Origin: SG8-41 sp963699525
GTDB taxonomy: Bacteria > Pseudomonadota > Gammaproteobacteria > Burkholderiales > SG8-41
Reading direction: 5' to 3'
Length of the DNA stretch: 64,000 nucleotides
Assembly (NCBI GenBank): GCA_963699525.1
Contig: CAVOUI010000012.1
Coordinates: forward strand, 186,001 to 250,000
The translations under genes were made by a program, and so were the position numbers. Positions 1 to 8,836 of the stretch are shown here, piece after piece. The notes beneath the pieces were generated by a model that did not search any database, was not told where the DNA came from, and saw only the letters and a program-made list of their open reading frames with translations. Every line of letters begins with the position of its first letter. Within the stretch, counting starts at the first letter, position 1.

Positions 1-1
1 C

Positions 2-1804
2 GCCGCCCATGTCTTCAGCGAGTCGCTCTGGATGCACCGCGGCGGCAGTCATTCGATCGAGTGCCGGGGCGCCGTCGCCGTCCACGACGCGATGGAGGAC
101 CGGATCACCCTGTGGTGCTCCACCCAGATGCCGCACGCCGCGCTACGCGTGCTGGTGGACATGCTGGGGCGCGACGAGAACCAGCTGCGGGTGGTGACGC
201 CCGATTTGGGCGGCGGATTCGGCCCCAAGCTCGTGAGCTATCCCGAGGACGTCGTCCTCTGCATCGCGGCGCTCGTCACCGGACGGCCCGTCAAATGGAT
301 CGAGGACCGCCGCGAGCACTTCATCGCCACCACGCAGGAGCGCGACCAGTACTGGGAGGTCGAAATCGCGGTGGATAATGATGCGCGCATCCTCGGCGTG
401 CGCGGGACGATGATCCACGATCACGGCGCCTATACCGCGCGCGGCGTGAATCTCGCGCACAACTCGGCGGAGACGGTCACGCTGCCCTACGAGGTGCCGG
501 CGTACCGGATGAACGTCCGGCTCGCGCTGACCAACAAGGTGGCGGTAACGCCGGTACGCGGAGCGGGCCATCCGCAGGGCACGTTCGTGATGGAGCGGCT
601 GCTCGACCGCGTCGCGCGCGAGCTGAAGCTCGACCGGGCTGAAGTGCGCCGGCGCAATCTTGTGCCTGCCGCCCGGATGCCCTGTGCCAAGCCGCTCAAG
701 ACCCGCGGCGGCATGCAGGTGGTGCTCGACAGCGGCGACTATCCAAAATGCCAGGAGGAGGCGTGCGCGCGCGCCGGATGGAACGGCTTTCCCGCGCGCC
801 AGGCGGCGGCGCGGCGGGACGGGCGCTACCTCGGCATCGGGCTCGCGAATTTCGTGAAGGGGACGGGGCGCGGGCCGTTTGAGGGCGTCACCGTGCGCAT
901 CGGCCCCTCGGGCAAGGTGCATGTCTACTCCGGCGCCACCGCCATGGGGCAGGGCACCCGGACGATGCTGGCGCAGATCGTAGCCGAGCAGCTGGGCGGC
1001 GTCATGGAAAACGTGACCGTGACGACCGGCGATACCGCGACGATCCCGATCGGGATTGGCACCTCGAACAGCCGCTCGACCGTCACCGCCGGGTCGTCCG
1101 CACACCTCGCCGCGAAGAAGGTCCGCCAGAAGGCGCTCAAGGTCGCCGCGCTGCTGCTCAAAGCCGCGGAGCAGGACCTCGAGATCGTGGGCGGGGAGGT
1201 GCGCGTGAAGGGTGCGCCCGGAATGAGGGTCGGCCTGGGACGGATCGCGCACACGGTCGCCGGCACGCCGGGTTACGCGCTGCCCGGCGAGGTCGAGCCC
1301 GGCATGGAGGCGACCGAGTATTTCGTCGTGGACGACATGGCCTACGCCAACGGCACTGCGGTCGCGGAAGTCGAGGTGGACGTCGAGACCGGCGCGGTGC
1401 GCATCCTGCGCTACGTCGTCGCGCACGATTGCGGGCGCATCATCCACCCGCTCATCGTGGACGGCCAGATCCTGGGCGGCGTTGCGCACGGTATCGGCAA
1501 CGCCCTCTACGAATGGATGGGCTACGACGAGAACGCGCAGCCGGTGACCACCAACCTCGGGGAATACCTTCTCGTCACCGCGACCGAGATGCCCCCGGTC
1601 GAGATCATCCACCACGAGTCGCCGTCGCCGCTGAATCCGCTCGGGGTGAAGGGTGTGGGCGAATGCGGGGTGGTGCCGGCGCCGGCGGCGATTCAATCCG
1701 CCATCGAGGATGCGCTGTCGCCATTCGGCGTGCGGGTGACGAGGACGCCGCTCTTCCCGGCGGATATCGTCGCCCTGATCGGGAAGCAAACTATTCGGGC
1801 CTGA
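2..1804 (+). CDS. Molybdopterin-binding large subunit, xanthine dehydrogenase/aldehyde oxidase family (5' truncated by window)
   Basis: The frame is open from base 2, so the true start lies outside; about 600 residues are visible of the usual 750-800. The GGGFG cofactor motif is near base 210, a MGQGTRT motif near 945, and the C-terminal GVGE motif, whose Glu is the catalytic base in this family, near 1655. The loop near base 556 reads VRGAGHPQGTF, not the AYRCSFR of form I CO dehydrogenase, so an aldehyde, N-heterocycle or aromatic hydroxylase is likelier than CO oxidation. The partner FAD and 2Fe-2S subunits, if present, lie upstream. The 3' end overlaps the convergent Bug gene by 14 bp. 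Family certain, substrate unknown. Confidence 0.9.
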   Translation, partial: AAHVFSESLWMHRGGSHSIECRGAVAVHDAMEDRITLWCSTQMPHAALRVLVDMLGRDENQLRVVTPDLGGGFGPKLVSYPEDVVLCIAALVTGRPVKWIEDRREHFIATTQERDQYWEVEIAVDNDARILGVRGTMIHDHGAYTARGVNLAHNSAETVTLPYEVPAYRMNVRLALTNKVAVTPVRGAGHPQGTFVMERLLDRVARELKLDRAEVRRRNLVPAARMPCAKPLKTRGGMQVVLDSGDYPKCQEEACARAGWNGFPARQAAARRDGRYLGIGLANFVKGTGRGPFEGVTVRIGPSGKVHVYSGATAMGQGTRTMLAQIVAEQLGGVMENVTVTTGDTATIPIGIGTSNSRSTVTAGSSAHLAAKKVRQKALKVAALLLKAAEQDLEIVGGEVRVKGAPGMRVGLGRIAHTVAGTPGYALPGEVEPGMEATEYFVVDDMAYANGTAVAEVEVDVETGAVRILRYVVAHDCGRIIHPLIVDGQILGGVAHGIGNALYEWMGYDENAQPVTTNLGEYLLVTATEMPPVEIIHHESPSPLNPLGVKGVGECGVVPAPAAIQSAIEDALSPFGVRVTRTPLFPADIVALIGKQTIRA

Positions 1805-2762
1805 TGCCCGCGGCCTTCACCACCTTCGCCCACTTCCCGACTTCGGCCTGCACGAAGGCCGAGAATTCCTCGGGAGTGTTGCCGAGGGTGATCCCGCCCA
1901 TCGCGAGGATGCGCTCTCGGGTGTCGGGCGCGCGCAGCATATTCACGAGGTCGTGACTCGCCCGGTCGACCGCCTCGCGCGGCGCTCCGGCGGGCATCAC
2001 GATGCCTTGCCAGGATCCCCCGTCGAAGCCCCTGATCCCGGCTTCTGCCACGGGCGGCACGGCGGGCAGCGAAGGGAACCGCTCCCGGGTCGACACCGCC
2101 AGCGCGCGCAATCGTCCCGATTGAACATGAGGAAGCACGGCGATGATCGTGGTGAACGCGACCTCGATCTGCCCGGAGACCTGGTCCACCAGAGCGGGCC
2201 CGGACCCCTTGTAGGGCACATGCACGATGTTGAGCCCGGCCTCGAGCTTCAGCCACTCCATCAGCAATTGCGTGCTGGTGCCCGTGCCGCCCGAAGCGTA
2301 GCTCAAGGCGCCGGGCCGGGCGCCCGCGAGGACGACGAGTTCCCTGACGCTGCGGACCGGTAGCGAGGGGTGCACGACCAGCAGGCTCGGCAGCGTCGCG
2401 AGCAGCGTGACGTGCGCGAGGTCGCGCACCGGATCGAAGGCGAGCTTGCGATAGATCGAGGGCGAGATGGTCTGCGCGATGGACAGCATGCAGACGGTGT
2501 AGCCGTCCGCCGGAGACCGCGCGCACTGCTCGGTGCCGATGTTGCCGCCGGCGCCGGGACGGTTGTCGGGTACGACCGGAACCGCCCAGGCCTCCGCGAG
2601 GCGCGTCGCCACGACGCGCCCGAGAATATCGGTCGGGCCCCCGGGCGGGAACGGAACGATGAAACGCACCGCCTTGGCCGGATAACTTTGAGCGCTGGCT
2701 GCGTGCGCCCCCGCCATCCAAAGGAAGACGCAAAGAGCCAGCGCGCCAAAGTTCAGGCCCAT
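1791..2762 (-). CDS. Bug/TctC family periplasmic substrate-binding receptor
   Basis: A 323-residue tripartite tricarboxylate transporter (TTT) receptor; family members bind small carboxylates in the periplasm and deliver them to a TctAB permease. The start at 2762 (MGLNFGALAL) gives a clean signal peptide cleaved before QSYPAK; an upstream ATG at 2810 would add a charged leader and overlap the preceding gene. Family hallmarks seen: FIVPFPPGG near residue 37, DNRPGAGG, DGYTV, LPVRSVREL, HVPYKG and MPAGAP. It starts 5 bp after the stop of another Bug gene on the same strand, so the two are probably co-transcribed. Ligand unknown; no TctA or TctB is encoded nearby. Confidence 0.93.
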   Translation of the reverse strand: MGLNFGALALCVFLWMAGAHAASAQSYPAKAVRFIVPFPPGGPTDILGRVVATRLAEAWAVPVVPDNRPGAGGNIGTEQCARSPADGYTVCMLSIAQTISPSIYRKLAFDPVRDLAHVTLLATLPSLLVVHPSLPVRSVRELVVLAGARPGALSYASGGTGTSTQLLMEWLKLEAGLNIVHVPYKGSGPALVDQVSGQIEVAFTTIIAVLPHVQSGRLRALAVSTRERFPSLPAVPPVAEAGIRGFDGGSWQGIVMPAGAPREAVDRASHDLVNMLRAPDTRERILAMGGITLGNTPEEFSAFVQAEVGKWAKVVKAAGIRPE

Positions 2763-2767
2763 GAGTA

Positions 2768-3751
2768 TCAGTTGGGATTGATACCGGTGGCTTGGATCAC
2801 GCGCCGCCACTTCTCGACTTCGCTCCCCACATAGGCGGCAAAGTCGGACTGCGAGCGCGTCTGAATGTCGAAGCCAAGCGCCGTGAGTCGTGCCGTCACG
2901 TCGGGCTGGTGCAGGGCATCGTTGATTTCGCGATTCAGCAGCCGTATCGCGGCGGCGGGCGATTTCGCCGGCGCGAAGAAGGCGATCCAGGATGCATTCT
3001 CGAAATCTGCGAACCCGGATTCCGCCAGGGTCGGCACGTCCGGCAGGGCAGCCACCCGCTTATGGCTGGCGACCGCCAGCACCCTCAGTGCGCCCTGCTT
3101 TATGAAGTTGAACGCCGTCGGGATAGTCGTGGTCGCCAGATCGACCTGCTGCGCGACGACCGCGGTCACCGGCGCCGCTCCGCCTTGGTACGGAACGTGG
3201 GTCGGCTCCAGTCCCGACACCGCCCGGAAGAGGTACTCGGACGTGAGGTGTTCCGTAGTGCCGACGCCAGCCGTGCCGTAGTTGAAGCGTCCCTTCTTTA
3301 CGTTGCGCACATAGTCGAGAAGGCTTTTCGCGGTTACCGAGCGGTGGACCACGAAGATGGTCGGTGCCGTGGCGGCGATGGCTATGGAGGTGAGCTGGGA
3401 GCGCGGGTCGACGGCGTCCTTCACCGCCGTGGCATTCACTGCCACTGCGGTCGTGGTTACGAGCAAGGTGTGACCGTCTGGTGTCGCGCCTGCGACGAGC
3501 CTCGCGGCGATCGCGCCACCCGCTCCCGGCCGGTTGTCGCCGATGAAGGGCTGGCCGAAACGGTCGTTGAGCTTCTGGCCGACTAGCCTTCCGATAGTGT
3601 CGGCGATACCGCCCGGGCCGAAAGCGATCACCATGCGCACCGGTCTGGCTGGATAGTCCTGCGCGCAGGCGGCATGCGCCGAGACTAAAGCGGAACAAGC
3701 CGTAAGCACGCTAAGCAGGCGGCGCATCACCACGCGGGTCTCGTTACTCAT
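2768..3751 (-). CDS. Bug/TctC family periplasmic substrate-binding receptor
   Basis: A 327-residue receptor with a signal peptide ending in AHAACAQ just before DYPARPVR. Typical blocks follow: MVIAFGPGGIAD, DNRPGAGG, DGHTLLV, GVGTTEHL and HVPYQGG (the usual K of HVPYKG is Q here). The start at 3751 is supported by an AAGGA Shine-Dalgarno about 7 bases upstream. It is the middle of three consecutive Bug genes on the minus strand, which differ enough in sequence to suggest different ligands rather than a recent duplication. Confidence 0.93.
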   Translation of the reverse strand: MSNETRVVMRRLLSVLTACSALVSAHAACAQDYPARPVRMVIAFGPGGIADTIGRLVGQKLNDRFGQPFIGDNRPGAGGAIAARLVAGATPDGHTLLVTTTAVAVNATAVKDAVDPRSQLTSIAIAATAPTIFVVHRSVTAKSLLDYVRNVKKGRFNYGTAGVGTTEHLTSEYLFRAVSGLEPTHVPYQGGAAPVTAVVAQQVDLATTTIPTAFNFIKQGALRVLAVASHKRVAALPDVPTLAESGFADFENASWIAFFAPAKSPAAAIRLLNREINDALHQPDVTARLTALGFDIQTRSQSDFAAYVGSEVEKWRRVIQATGINPN

Positions 3752-3780
3752 CGGATATCCTTTTTAGTCGGCTCCGCTAT

Positions 3781-4749
3781 CTAGTCGGCTTGCATCCCGC
3801 TCGCCTCGACGACCGTCCTCCACTTCGCGATCTCGGAGCTCACGAACGCGGCGAACTCCTCGGGGGTGTTACCGACCGGCTCCGCGCCCTGGACGAAAAA
3901 ACGCTCCTTCAATTCCGGCGCGCGCAAGATCTTTCCGATCTCGGCGGCGAGCCGGCGGACAGCCTCGCGCGGTGCGCCGGCCGGTGCAAACATGCCGCTC
4001 CAGCCGCTCACTTCGAAACCCGCAACGCCGGCCTCGATCATGGTCGGGAATTCCTGAGCGGCAGGAAAGCGCCGGGCGCCGGTGACGGCGAGGCCGCGCA
4101 GCTTGCCGGCCCGTACCTGCTGCAGCACCGAGGGCAGCGTCGAGAACATCATCTGCACGTGCCCGCCGACGAGATCGATGACCGCCGGCCCGCCGCCCTT
4201 GTAGGGCACGTGTACGATGTCGATGCGCGCGAGGGACCTCAGCAGCTCGCCCGAAAGGTGAGTGGAGGTGCCGGTGCCGGAGGAGGCGTAGGTGATCTCG
4301 CCCGGCCGCGCGCGCGCGAGCGCGATCAACGCCTTCACGGACTTCACCGGCAGGGAGGGGTGAACCACCAGGAAATTCGGCGCATCGGTGATCAGGGTAA
4401 CCGGGGTAAAGTCGCGCACCGCGTCGAACGGCAGCTTCTTCCGGACGCTCGGATTTATTGTATGCGAGATGCTCGTCACCAGCAGCGTGTAGCCGTCGGG
4501 CGGCGACTTGGCGACGACCTCGGCCCCCGTGATTCCGCCCGCGCCCGGCCGGTTCTCGACGACGACCGGAACGCCCAGCGATTCCGACAGCCTATGCGAC
4601 ACGCTGCGCGCGGCGAAATCCGCGATGCCGCCGGGCGCGAAAGCAACGATCACACGGATAGTCTTGCTGGGATAAGGCTGCGCGCTGACCGGGGCCGCAA
4701 TCCAAAGGCCCGCCAGCGCCAGCACCGCGGGTAGCGCGCGGGAGGTCAT
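3781..4749 (-). CDS. Bug/TctC family receptor, translationally coupled to UbiD
   Basis: A 322-residue receptor beginning MTSRALPAVLAL with an AxA-type signal cleavage before QPYPSKTIR. Motifs: VIVAFAPGGIAD, ENRPGAGG, PDGYTLLV, LPVKSVKAL, GTGTSTHL, HVPYKGGG, APAGAPREAV. The chosen ATG (4749) overlaps the UbiD stop codon in an ATGA, a classic coupling arrangement, so receptor and decarboxylase are almost certainly made together. This is the strongest contextual hint for a ligand: a carboxylated aromatic or unsaturated acid handled by the UbiD enzyme. A longer in-frame start at 4857 lies inside ubiD and is rejected. Confidence 0.93.
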   Translation of the reverse strand: MTSRALPAVLALAGLWIAAPVSAQPYPSKTIRVIVAFAPGGIADFAARSVSHRLSESLGVPVVVENRPGAGGITGAEVVAKSPPDGYTLLVTSISHTINPSVRKKLPFDAVRDFTPVTLITDAPNFLVVHPSLPVKSVKALIALARARPGEITYASSGTGTSTHLSGELLRSLARIDIVHVPYKGGGPAVIDLVGGHVQMMFSTLPSVLQQVRAGKLRGLAVTGARRFPAAQEFPTMIEAGVAGFEVSGWSGMFAPAGAPREAVRRLAAEIGKILRAPELKERFFVQGAEPVGNTPEEFAAFVSSEIAKWRTVVEASGMQAD

Positions 4750-6182
4750 GCGCCCTTCGGCAGCACGTGCGCCCACTTTGCCCGGACGCGCTCGTCGAGC
4801 TGCCGGCTCGAGCGCGCGACCTTCGGGAAGCCCTCGCGCCGAGCCCACGGCTTGCACGCGTCGATGACGACGCGCGCGTTCAAGCGGCGCTCCTCCTGCG
4901 GGTAGCTCATCGGGTCGAGCGTAGTGCTCCAGCAGCCGCGCAGGATCTCGAGGTCCTCGCGCGCGTCCACCCGCGTGCAGAGCGACCAGATCACGTCGTT
5001 CATGCTGGCCGGGTCGACGTCATCGTCCACCACGATCACGAACTTATTGGCGTACGCGCCCGCGTGGCACTGCGAGGCGACGAGTCCCGCCTGCTTCGCG
5101 TGCCCGGGGTACATCTGCTTGATGGAGACCGTGAGCCACATGCGGCTGCCGCCCGCCTCGTGCGCCCACACGCCCTGCACGCCGGGCACACCCGCGCCCT
5201 CGAGCTGGTTCCACACCGCGGCGCAACGGTAGGTGCCGCGGTAAAACGTATCGTCGCACGGCGGCACCGCCGGGACCGCCCCGAGCAGGATGGGATCATT
5301 GCGGTGCATGAAGGTCTCGATGCGGATGACCGGCTGCATCTCCTTGCCGCCCGCGTAGTAGCCGGTCCATTCGCCGAACGGGCCTTCCTCGATGCGGTCG
5401 TTCGGCGAGATGTAGCCCTCGAAGGCGATCTCGGCGTTCGCGGGGATCGGCAGCCCGGTCTGGGGGCCGAGCACGACCTCGACGGGCCTCCCCATCATGC
5501 CGCCGACCGCGTCGTACTCGTTCTTGCCGTAGGGGATCTCGATGCCGGCGATCGAGAACAGCATCGGGTGCATGCCCGCGACCACCGCGATCGGGCAGCG
5601 CTCGCCGCGCTCGTGGTAGCGGCGCATCAGGATGTCGCCGTGCTTGCCCTTGGAGATCATGACCGAGGCGATGCGCGGGTCGTCGTAGACCTGCACGCGG
5701 TAGGCGCCGTAGTTGATCCAGCCGGAGTCCGGGTCCTTCATGATGACCATGCAGCCGGTGCCGATATAAGGGCCGCCGTCGTCCTCGTGCCACTTCGGGG
5801 TGGGAATCTTCGCGAGATTGATGTTCTTGCCGGTGGCGACGTTCTCGAAGAGCGGGCCGGTCTCGACCACCGTCGGCGGAATCGATTTGCCTTCCCCCAG
5901 GTAGCGGCGCCAGTACTTCACGAGGTCCATCTCCGTGGCATCTAGGGGCAGGCCGAAGGTGAGCGCGATCTGCTTCACGCCCATCAGGATGTTCGCCGCC
6001 ACCCGGTAGCCGCGCGGGAAGCCGGGGATGTCGTCGAACAGCAGCGTCGGACGGCCGGTCTTGCGCTGGTAGATGTCGACGATGCCGCCGATCTCCTCCA
6101 TGCGCTCGGCGCCGCTCACGCGCTGCAGCATGCCGGCCTCGTCGGTCTGCGCGAGCCAGTCTCGAAGGTCTGGATTAGGCAC
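4746..6182 (-). CDS. UbiD family prenyl-FMN-dependent (de)carboxylase
   Basis: A 478-residue UbiD-type enzyme. The family uses prenylated FMN to decarboxylate (or carboxylate) aromatic and alpha,beta-unsaturated acids in the cytoplasm. Near residues 264-271 EEGPFGEW supplies the two catalytic acidic residues, and the NYGAYRVQVYD segment supplies the conserved Arg. Start is GTG at 6182 with an AGGAG site 6 bases upstream. The operon continues into a Bug receptor through an ATGA overlap, and a frameshifted Bug gene lies just upstream. A second UbiD paralogue is divergently encoded at 7.3-8.8 kb. No ubiX-like prenyltransferase is in the window. True ubiquinone UbiD is less likely than a catabolic paralogue given this context. 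Confidence 0.9.
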   Translation of the reverse strand: MPNPDLRDWLAQTDEAGMLQRVSGAERMEEIGGIVDIYQRKTGRPTLLFDDIPGFPRGYRVAANILMGVKQIALTFGLPLDATEMDLVKYWRRYLGEGKSIPPTVVETGPLFENVATGKNINLAKIPTPKWHEDDGGPYIGTGCMVIMKDPDSGWINYGAYRVQVYDDPRIASVMISKGKHGDILMRRYHERGERCPIAVVAGMHPMLFSIAGIEIPYGKNEYDAVGGMMGRPVEVVLGPQTGLPIPANAEIAFEGYISPNDRIEEGPFGEWTGYYAGGKEMQPVIRIETFMHRNDPILLGAVPAVPPCDDTFYRGTYRCAAVWNQLEGAGVPGVQGVWAHEAGGSRMWLTVSIKQMYPGHAKQAGLVASQCHAGAYANKFVIVVDDDVDPASMNDVIWSLCTRVDAREDLEILRGCWSTTLDPMSYPQEERRLNARVVIDACKPWARREGFPKVARSSRQLDERVRAKWAHVLPKGA

Positions 6183-6195
6183 GGGTTGCTCCTTT

Positions 6196-7181
6196 CTATT
6201 CCGCTTCGATCTTCATCGTGCGGATGATCTCGGACCAGCGCTTGTGGTCGGCGAGCATTATCGCGTTCAGCTCCTCCGGCGTGCCGCCGACGGGCTCGGC
6301 GCCGCCGGCGAGTGATCCGCTCCGAGCCGGAGGGCGACTTGATGATCGCGGCGACCGCCTCGTTCACGATGCGGATGATGCTCCGCGGCGTTCCCGCCGG
6401 CACGAGCATGCCGTTCCAGCCGTTGGTGGAGAATCCCGGAACGCCCGATTCGGCGATCGTCGGCACCTCCGGCATCGTGCCGATACGCTTCGCGTCGGTG
6501 CTCGCGAGGAGCCGCAGCCGTCCCGCCCTGATGTGCGGCACCGCGGGGAGGGGATTCACGAACATGACGTGCACCTGCCCGGCGAGGGTGTCGATCAGGG
6601 CCGGGCCGGTGCCCTTGTAGTTGACGTAGAGCATCTCGATGCCCGTCATCCGCTTCAGCAGCTCGCCGGAGAGATGGCCCATGCCGCCCAGTCCCGAGGA
6701 CGTCCAGTTGAGCTGGCGCGTCTTGCTGACTGCGACCAGCTCGAGCACGTTCTGCGCTGGCACCGACGGGATGCACGACCAGCAGGTAGGACTGCGAGGC
6801 GGTCTGCACGACGCCGGTGAAATCCTTGATCGTGTCGTAGGGGGACTTGCGGTACACGAGGGGAGCCGTGATGAACTCGATCGAGACCATCGCCAGCGTG
6901 TAGCCGTCCGGCGTGGCCTTGGCGACGATGGAAGCTGCCGACCATGCCGCTCGCGCCGGGGCGATTGTCGACGATGACCGGCACGCCCCAGCGTTCGTTC
7001 GAGCGGCTGCGACACCAGGCGCGCGATGAAGTCCAGTCCGCCGCCCGGCGCGTAGGGCACGATGATGCGCACCGGCTTCGTCGGGAACGCGGGGCCGGGC
7101 TTCGGCTGCGCGGCTGCGATCGATGCCGCGGCGAGGCCGGCGGAGGAGAAGAGCCGACTGAAGCAGGCGTGAGCACGTCAT
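6196..7181 (-). pseudogene. Bug/TctC family receptor with about five frame breaks
   Basis: Bug blocks appear in order but in alternating frames: VRIIVPYAPGGG (near 7050), VPVIVDNRPGASG (near 6960), KATPDGYTLAM (near 6900), NVLELVAVSK (near 6740), MLYVNYKGTG (near 6620), LVPAGTP (near 6400) and a C-terminal EELNAI...RTMKIEAE ending at the TAG at 6196-6198. Breaks fall near 7150, 7000, 6935, 6770 and 6315. ATG 7181 has a GGAGGAAGG site upstream. It lies upstream of and co-directional with the UbiD gene. Either a decaying gene or a cluster of base-call errors; residue conservation between breaks favours recent or artefactual damage. Confidence 0.75.
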
Positions 7182-7323
7182 CGAGTTGCCTTCCTCCGTG
7201 CGTCTGTCTCGGCGCGCAGGGCCGGTTGCCCGCCGCCAGACGCTACTGTAGAGTTTTCCGGCGATTGTATCCGAATTGATCGAGGGCTTTGCCGGCGCGG
7301 GCCGGAAAAGTCAGGAGACGATG

Positions 7324-8802
7324 ATGGTCGGCGACAGCGGCGCGCCCACTGCGAAACGGGTAGGCAATTACGGTGATCTGCGCGGCTGGATCGACCAGGT
7401 GGACCGGCTAGGCGAGCTGCTGCGCGTCTCCGGCGCGCATTGGGACGCCGAGATGGGCTCGATCACCCAGATGCTGACGGAGAAGAGCCGCGGCAACGCG
7501 CCGGCCATCCTCTTCGACGACATTCCCGGCTACCCAAAGGGCTACCGCACGCTCTACGGGCACTTCTCCTCGATCCGCCGCGTCGCGCTCACCCTCGGCC
7601 TGCCGCTCGAGTACGAACGCAAGGTGGACATCGTCAAGCAGTATCACGAGCGCGTCCAGAGCATGAAGCCGCTCGCGCCGCGCACCGTCAGGGACGGTCC
7701 GGTGCTCGAGAACGTGATCGAGGGCGACAAGGTGGACGTGCTCAAGTTTCCGGTTCCCCGCCATCACGAGAAGGACACCGCGCGTTACATCGGCACGGCG
7801 AACTGTGTGATCACGCAGGATCCGGACGCAGGCTGGTTCAATCTCGGCTGCTACCGCAACCAGGTCTACGATGGGAAAACCATCGGCTGTCAGATCACCG
7901 AGGGCAAGCACGGCCGCATCCACCGCGACAAGTATTTCGAGCGCGGGCAGACGATGAAGGTGGTGGTGCTGGTCGGGCAGGATCCCCTGCTCTTCATGCT
8001 TGCGGCGAGCCCGCTGCCGGAGGGCATCAGCGAGCTTGATTTCGCGGGCGGGCTGCGCGGCGAGCCGGTGGACGTGATCAAGGGTCCCTACACGGGTTTC
8101 CCGATTCCCGCACACGCCGAGATCGCGATCGAGGCCGAGGCGGTGCCCGGACGGGTGAAGGAGGAGGGGCCCTTCGGCGAGTGGATGGGCTACTACTCGG
8201 ATGATACCGTGCCGCGACCCTATCTCGACGTGAAGACGATCCTCCACCGCAACAACCCGATCCTCACTTGCGCCCCGCAGCACAAGCCGGTGGACGAGAC
8301 GGGGTTATTGAAGGGCATCGCGGGCTCGGCACAGATCTGGCGCGCACTCGAGGCGGCGGGGCTGCCCGATATACTCGGCGTGTGGAACCACGAAGGCGGC
8401 CCCGCCACGCGCTTCACTGTGATCCAGATCAAGCAGCGCTACCCGGGGCACGCGCGCAATGTGCTGCACGTCGCGTCGAACTGCCAGGGCGGCGCCTACG
8501 CCGGCAAGTGGACCGTGGTGGTGGACGAGGACGTGGACGCCGGCGACCTCGACCAGGTGCTGTGGGCGATGTGCACACGCTTCGACCCGGTGACCGACAT
8601 CGATCTCATCCAGAAGGCGTGGGCGTCGAAGCGCGATCCGCTCTACCTGCCGGGCAACTTCAACAATCGCGTCCTGATCGACGCCTGCATCCCGTACGAC
8701 ATGAAGCTGAAGGGCAAATTCCCGCCGGTGGTGGACGTGAGCGAGGAAATGCGGAAGAAGATTCGCGCCAGGTTCAGCAAGATCCCGTTTCCCCGGGACT
8801 GA
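7324..8802 (+). CDS. UbiD family prenyl-FMN-dependent (de)carboxylase, second paralogue
   Basis: About 492 residues, clearly homologous to the 4.7-6.2 kb UbiD gene but divergent. Catalytic block EEGPFGEW lies near residues 280-287, the conserved Arg in NLGCYRNQVYD, and the N-terminal block reads LFDDIPGYPKGYR. Two adjacent ATGs at 7321 and 7324 follow an AGGAG site; 7324 has the better spacing of 6. It is transcribed away from the first UbiD and faces a convergent Bug gene. Two UbiD enzymes flanked by Bug receptors suggest related aromatic or unsaturated acid substrates. The enzyme would need prenyl-FMN from a UbiX encoded elsewhere. Confidence 0.9.
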   Translation: MVGDSGAPTAKRVGNYGDLRGWIDQVDRLGELLRVSGAHWDAEMGSITQMLTEKSRGNAPAILFDDIPGYPKGYRTLYGHFSSIRRVALTLGLPLEYERKVDIVKQYHERVQSMKPLAPRTVRDGPVLENVIEGDKVDVLKFPVPRHHEKDTARYIGTANCVITQDPDAGWFNLGCYRNQVYDGKTIGCQITEGKHGRIHRDKYFERGQTMKVVVLVGQDPLLFMLAASPLPEGISELDFAGGLRGEPVDVIKGPYTGFPIPAHAEIAIEAEAVPGRVKEEGPFGEWMGYYSDDTVPRPYLDVKTILHRNNPILTCAPQHKPVDETGLLKGIAGSAQIWRALEAAGLPDILGVWNHEGGPATRFTVIQIKQRYPGHARNVLHVASNCQGGAYAGKWTVVVDEDVDAGDLDQVLWAMCTRFDPVTDIDLIQKAWASKRDPLYLPGNFNNRVLIDACIPYDMKLKGKFPPVVDVSEEMRKKIRARFSKIPFPRD

Positions 8803-8836
8803 CACACGAACAACGCCGAAGCGAGAAGGATCCTTC

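Noticed and set aside
143..1789. Long open frames antisense to real genes (also 37828-40551, 57539-59776 and others)
   Set aside because: High GC opens opposite frames; the translations are Arg/His/Asp/Ala-rich with no motifs, while the other strand encodes recognised families.
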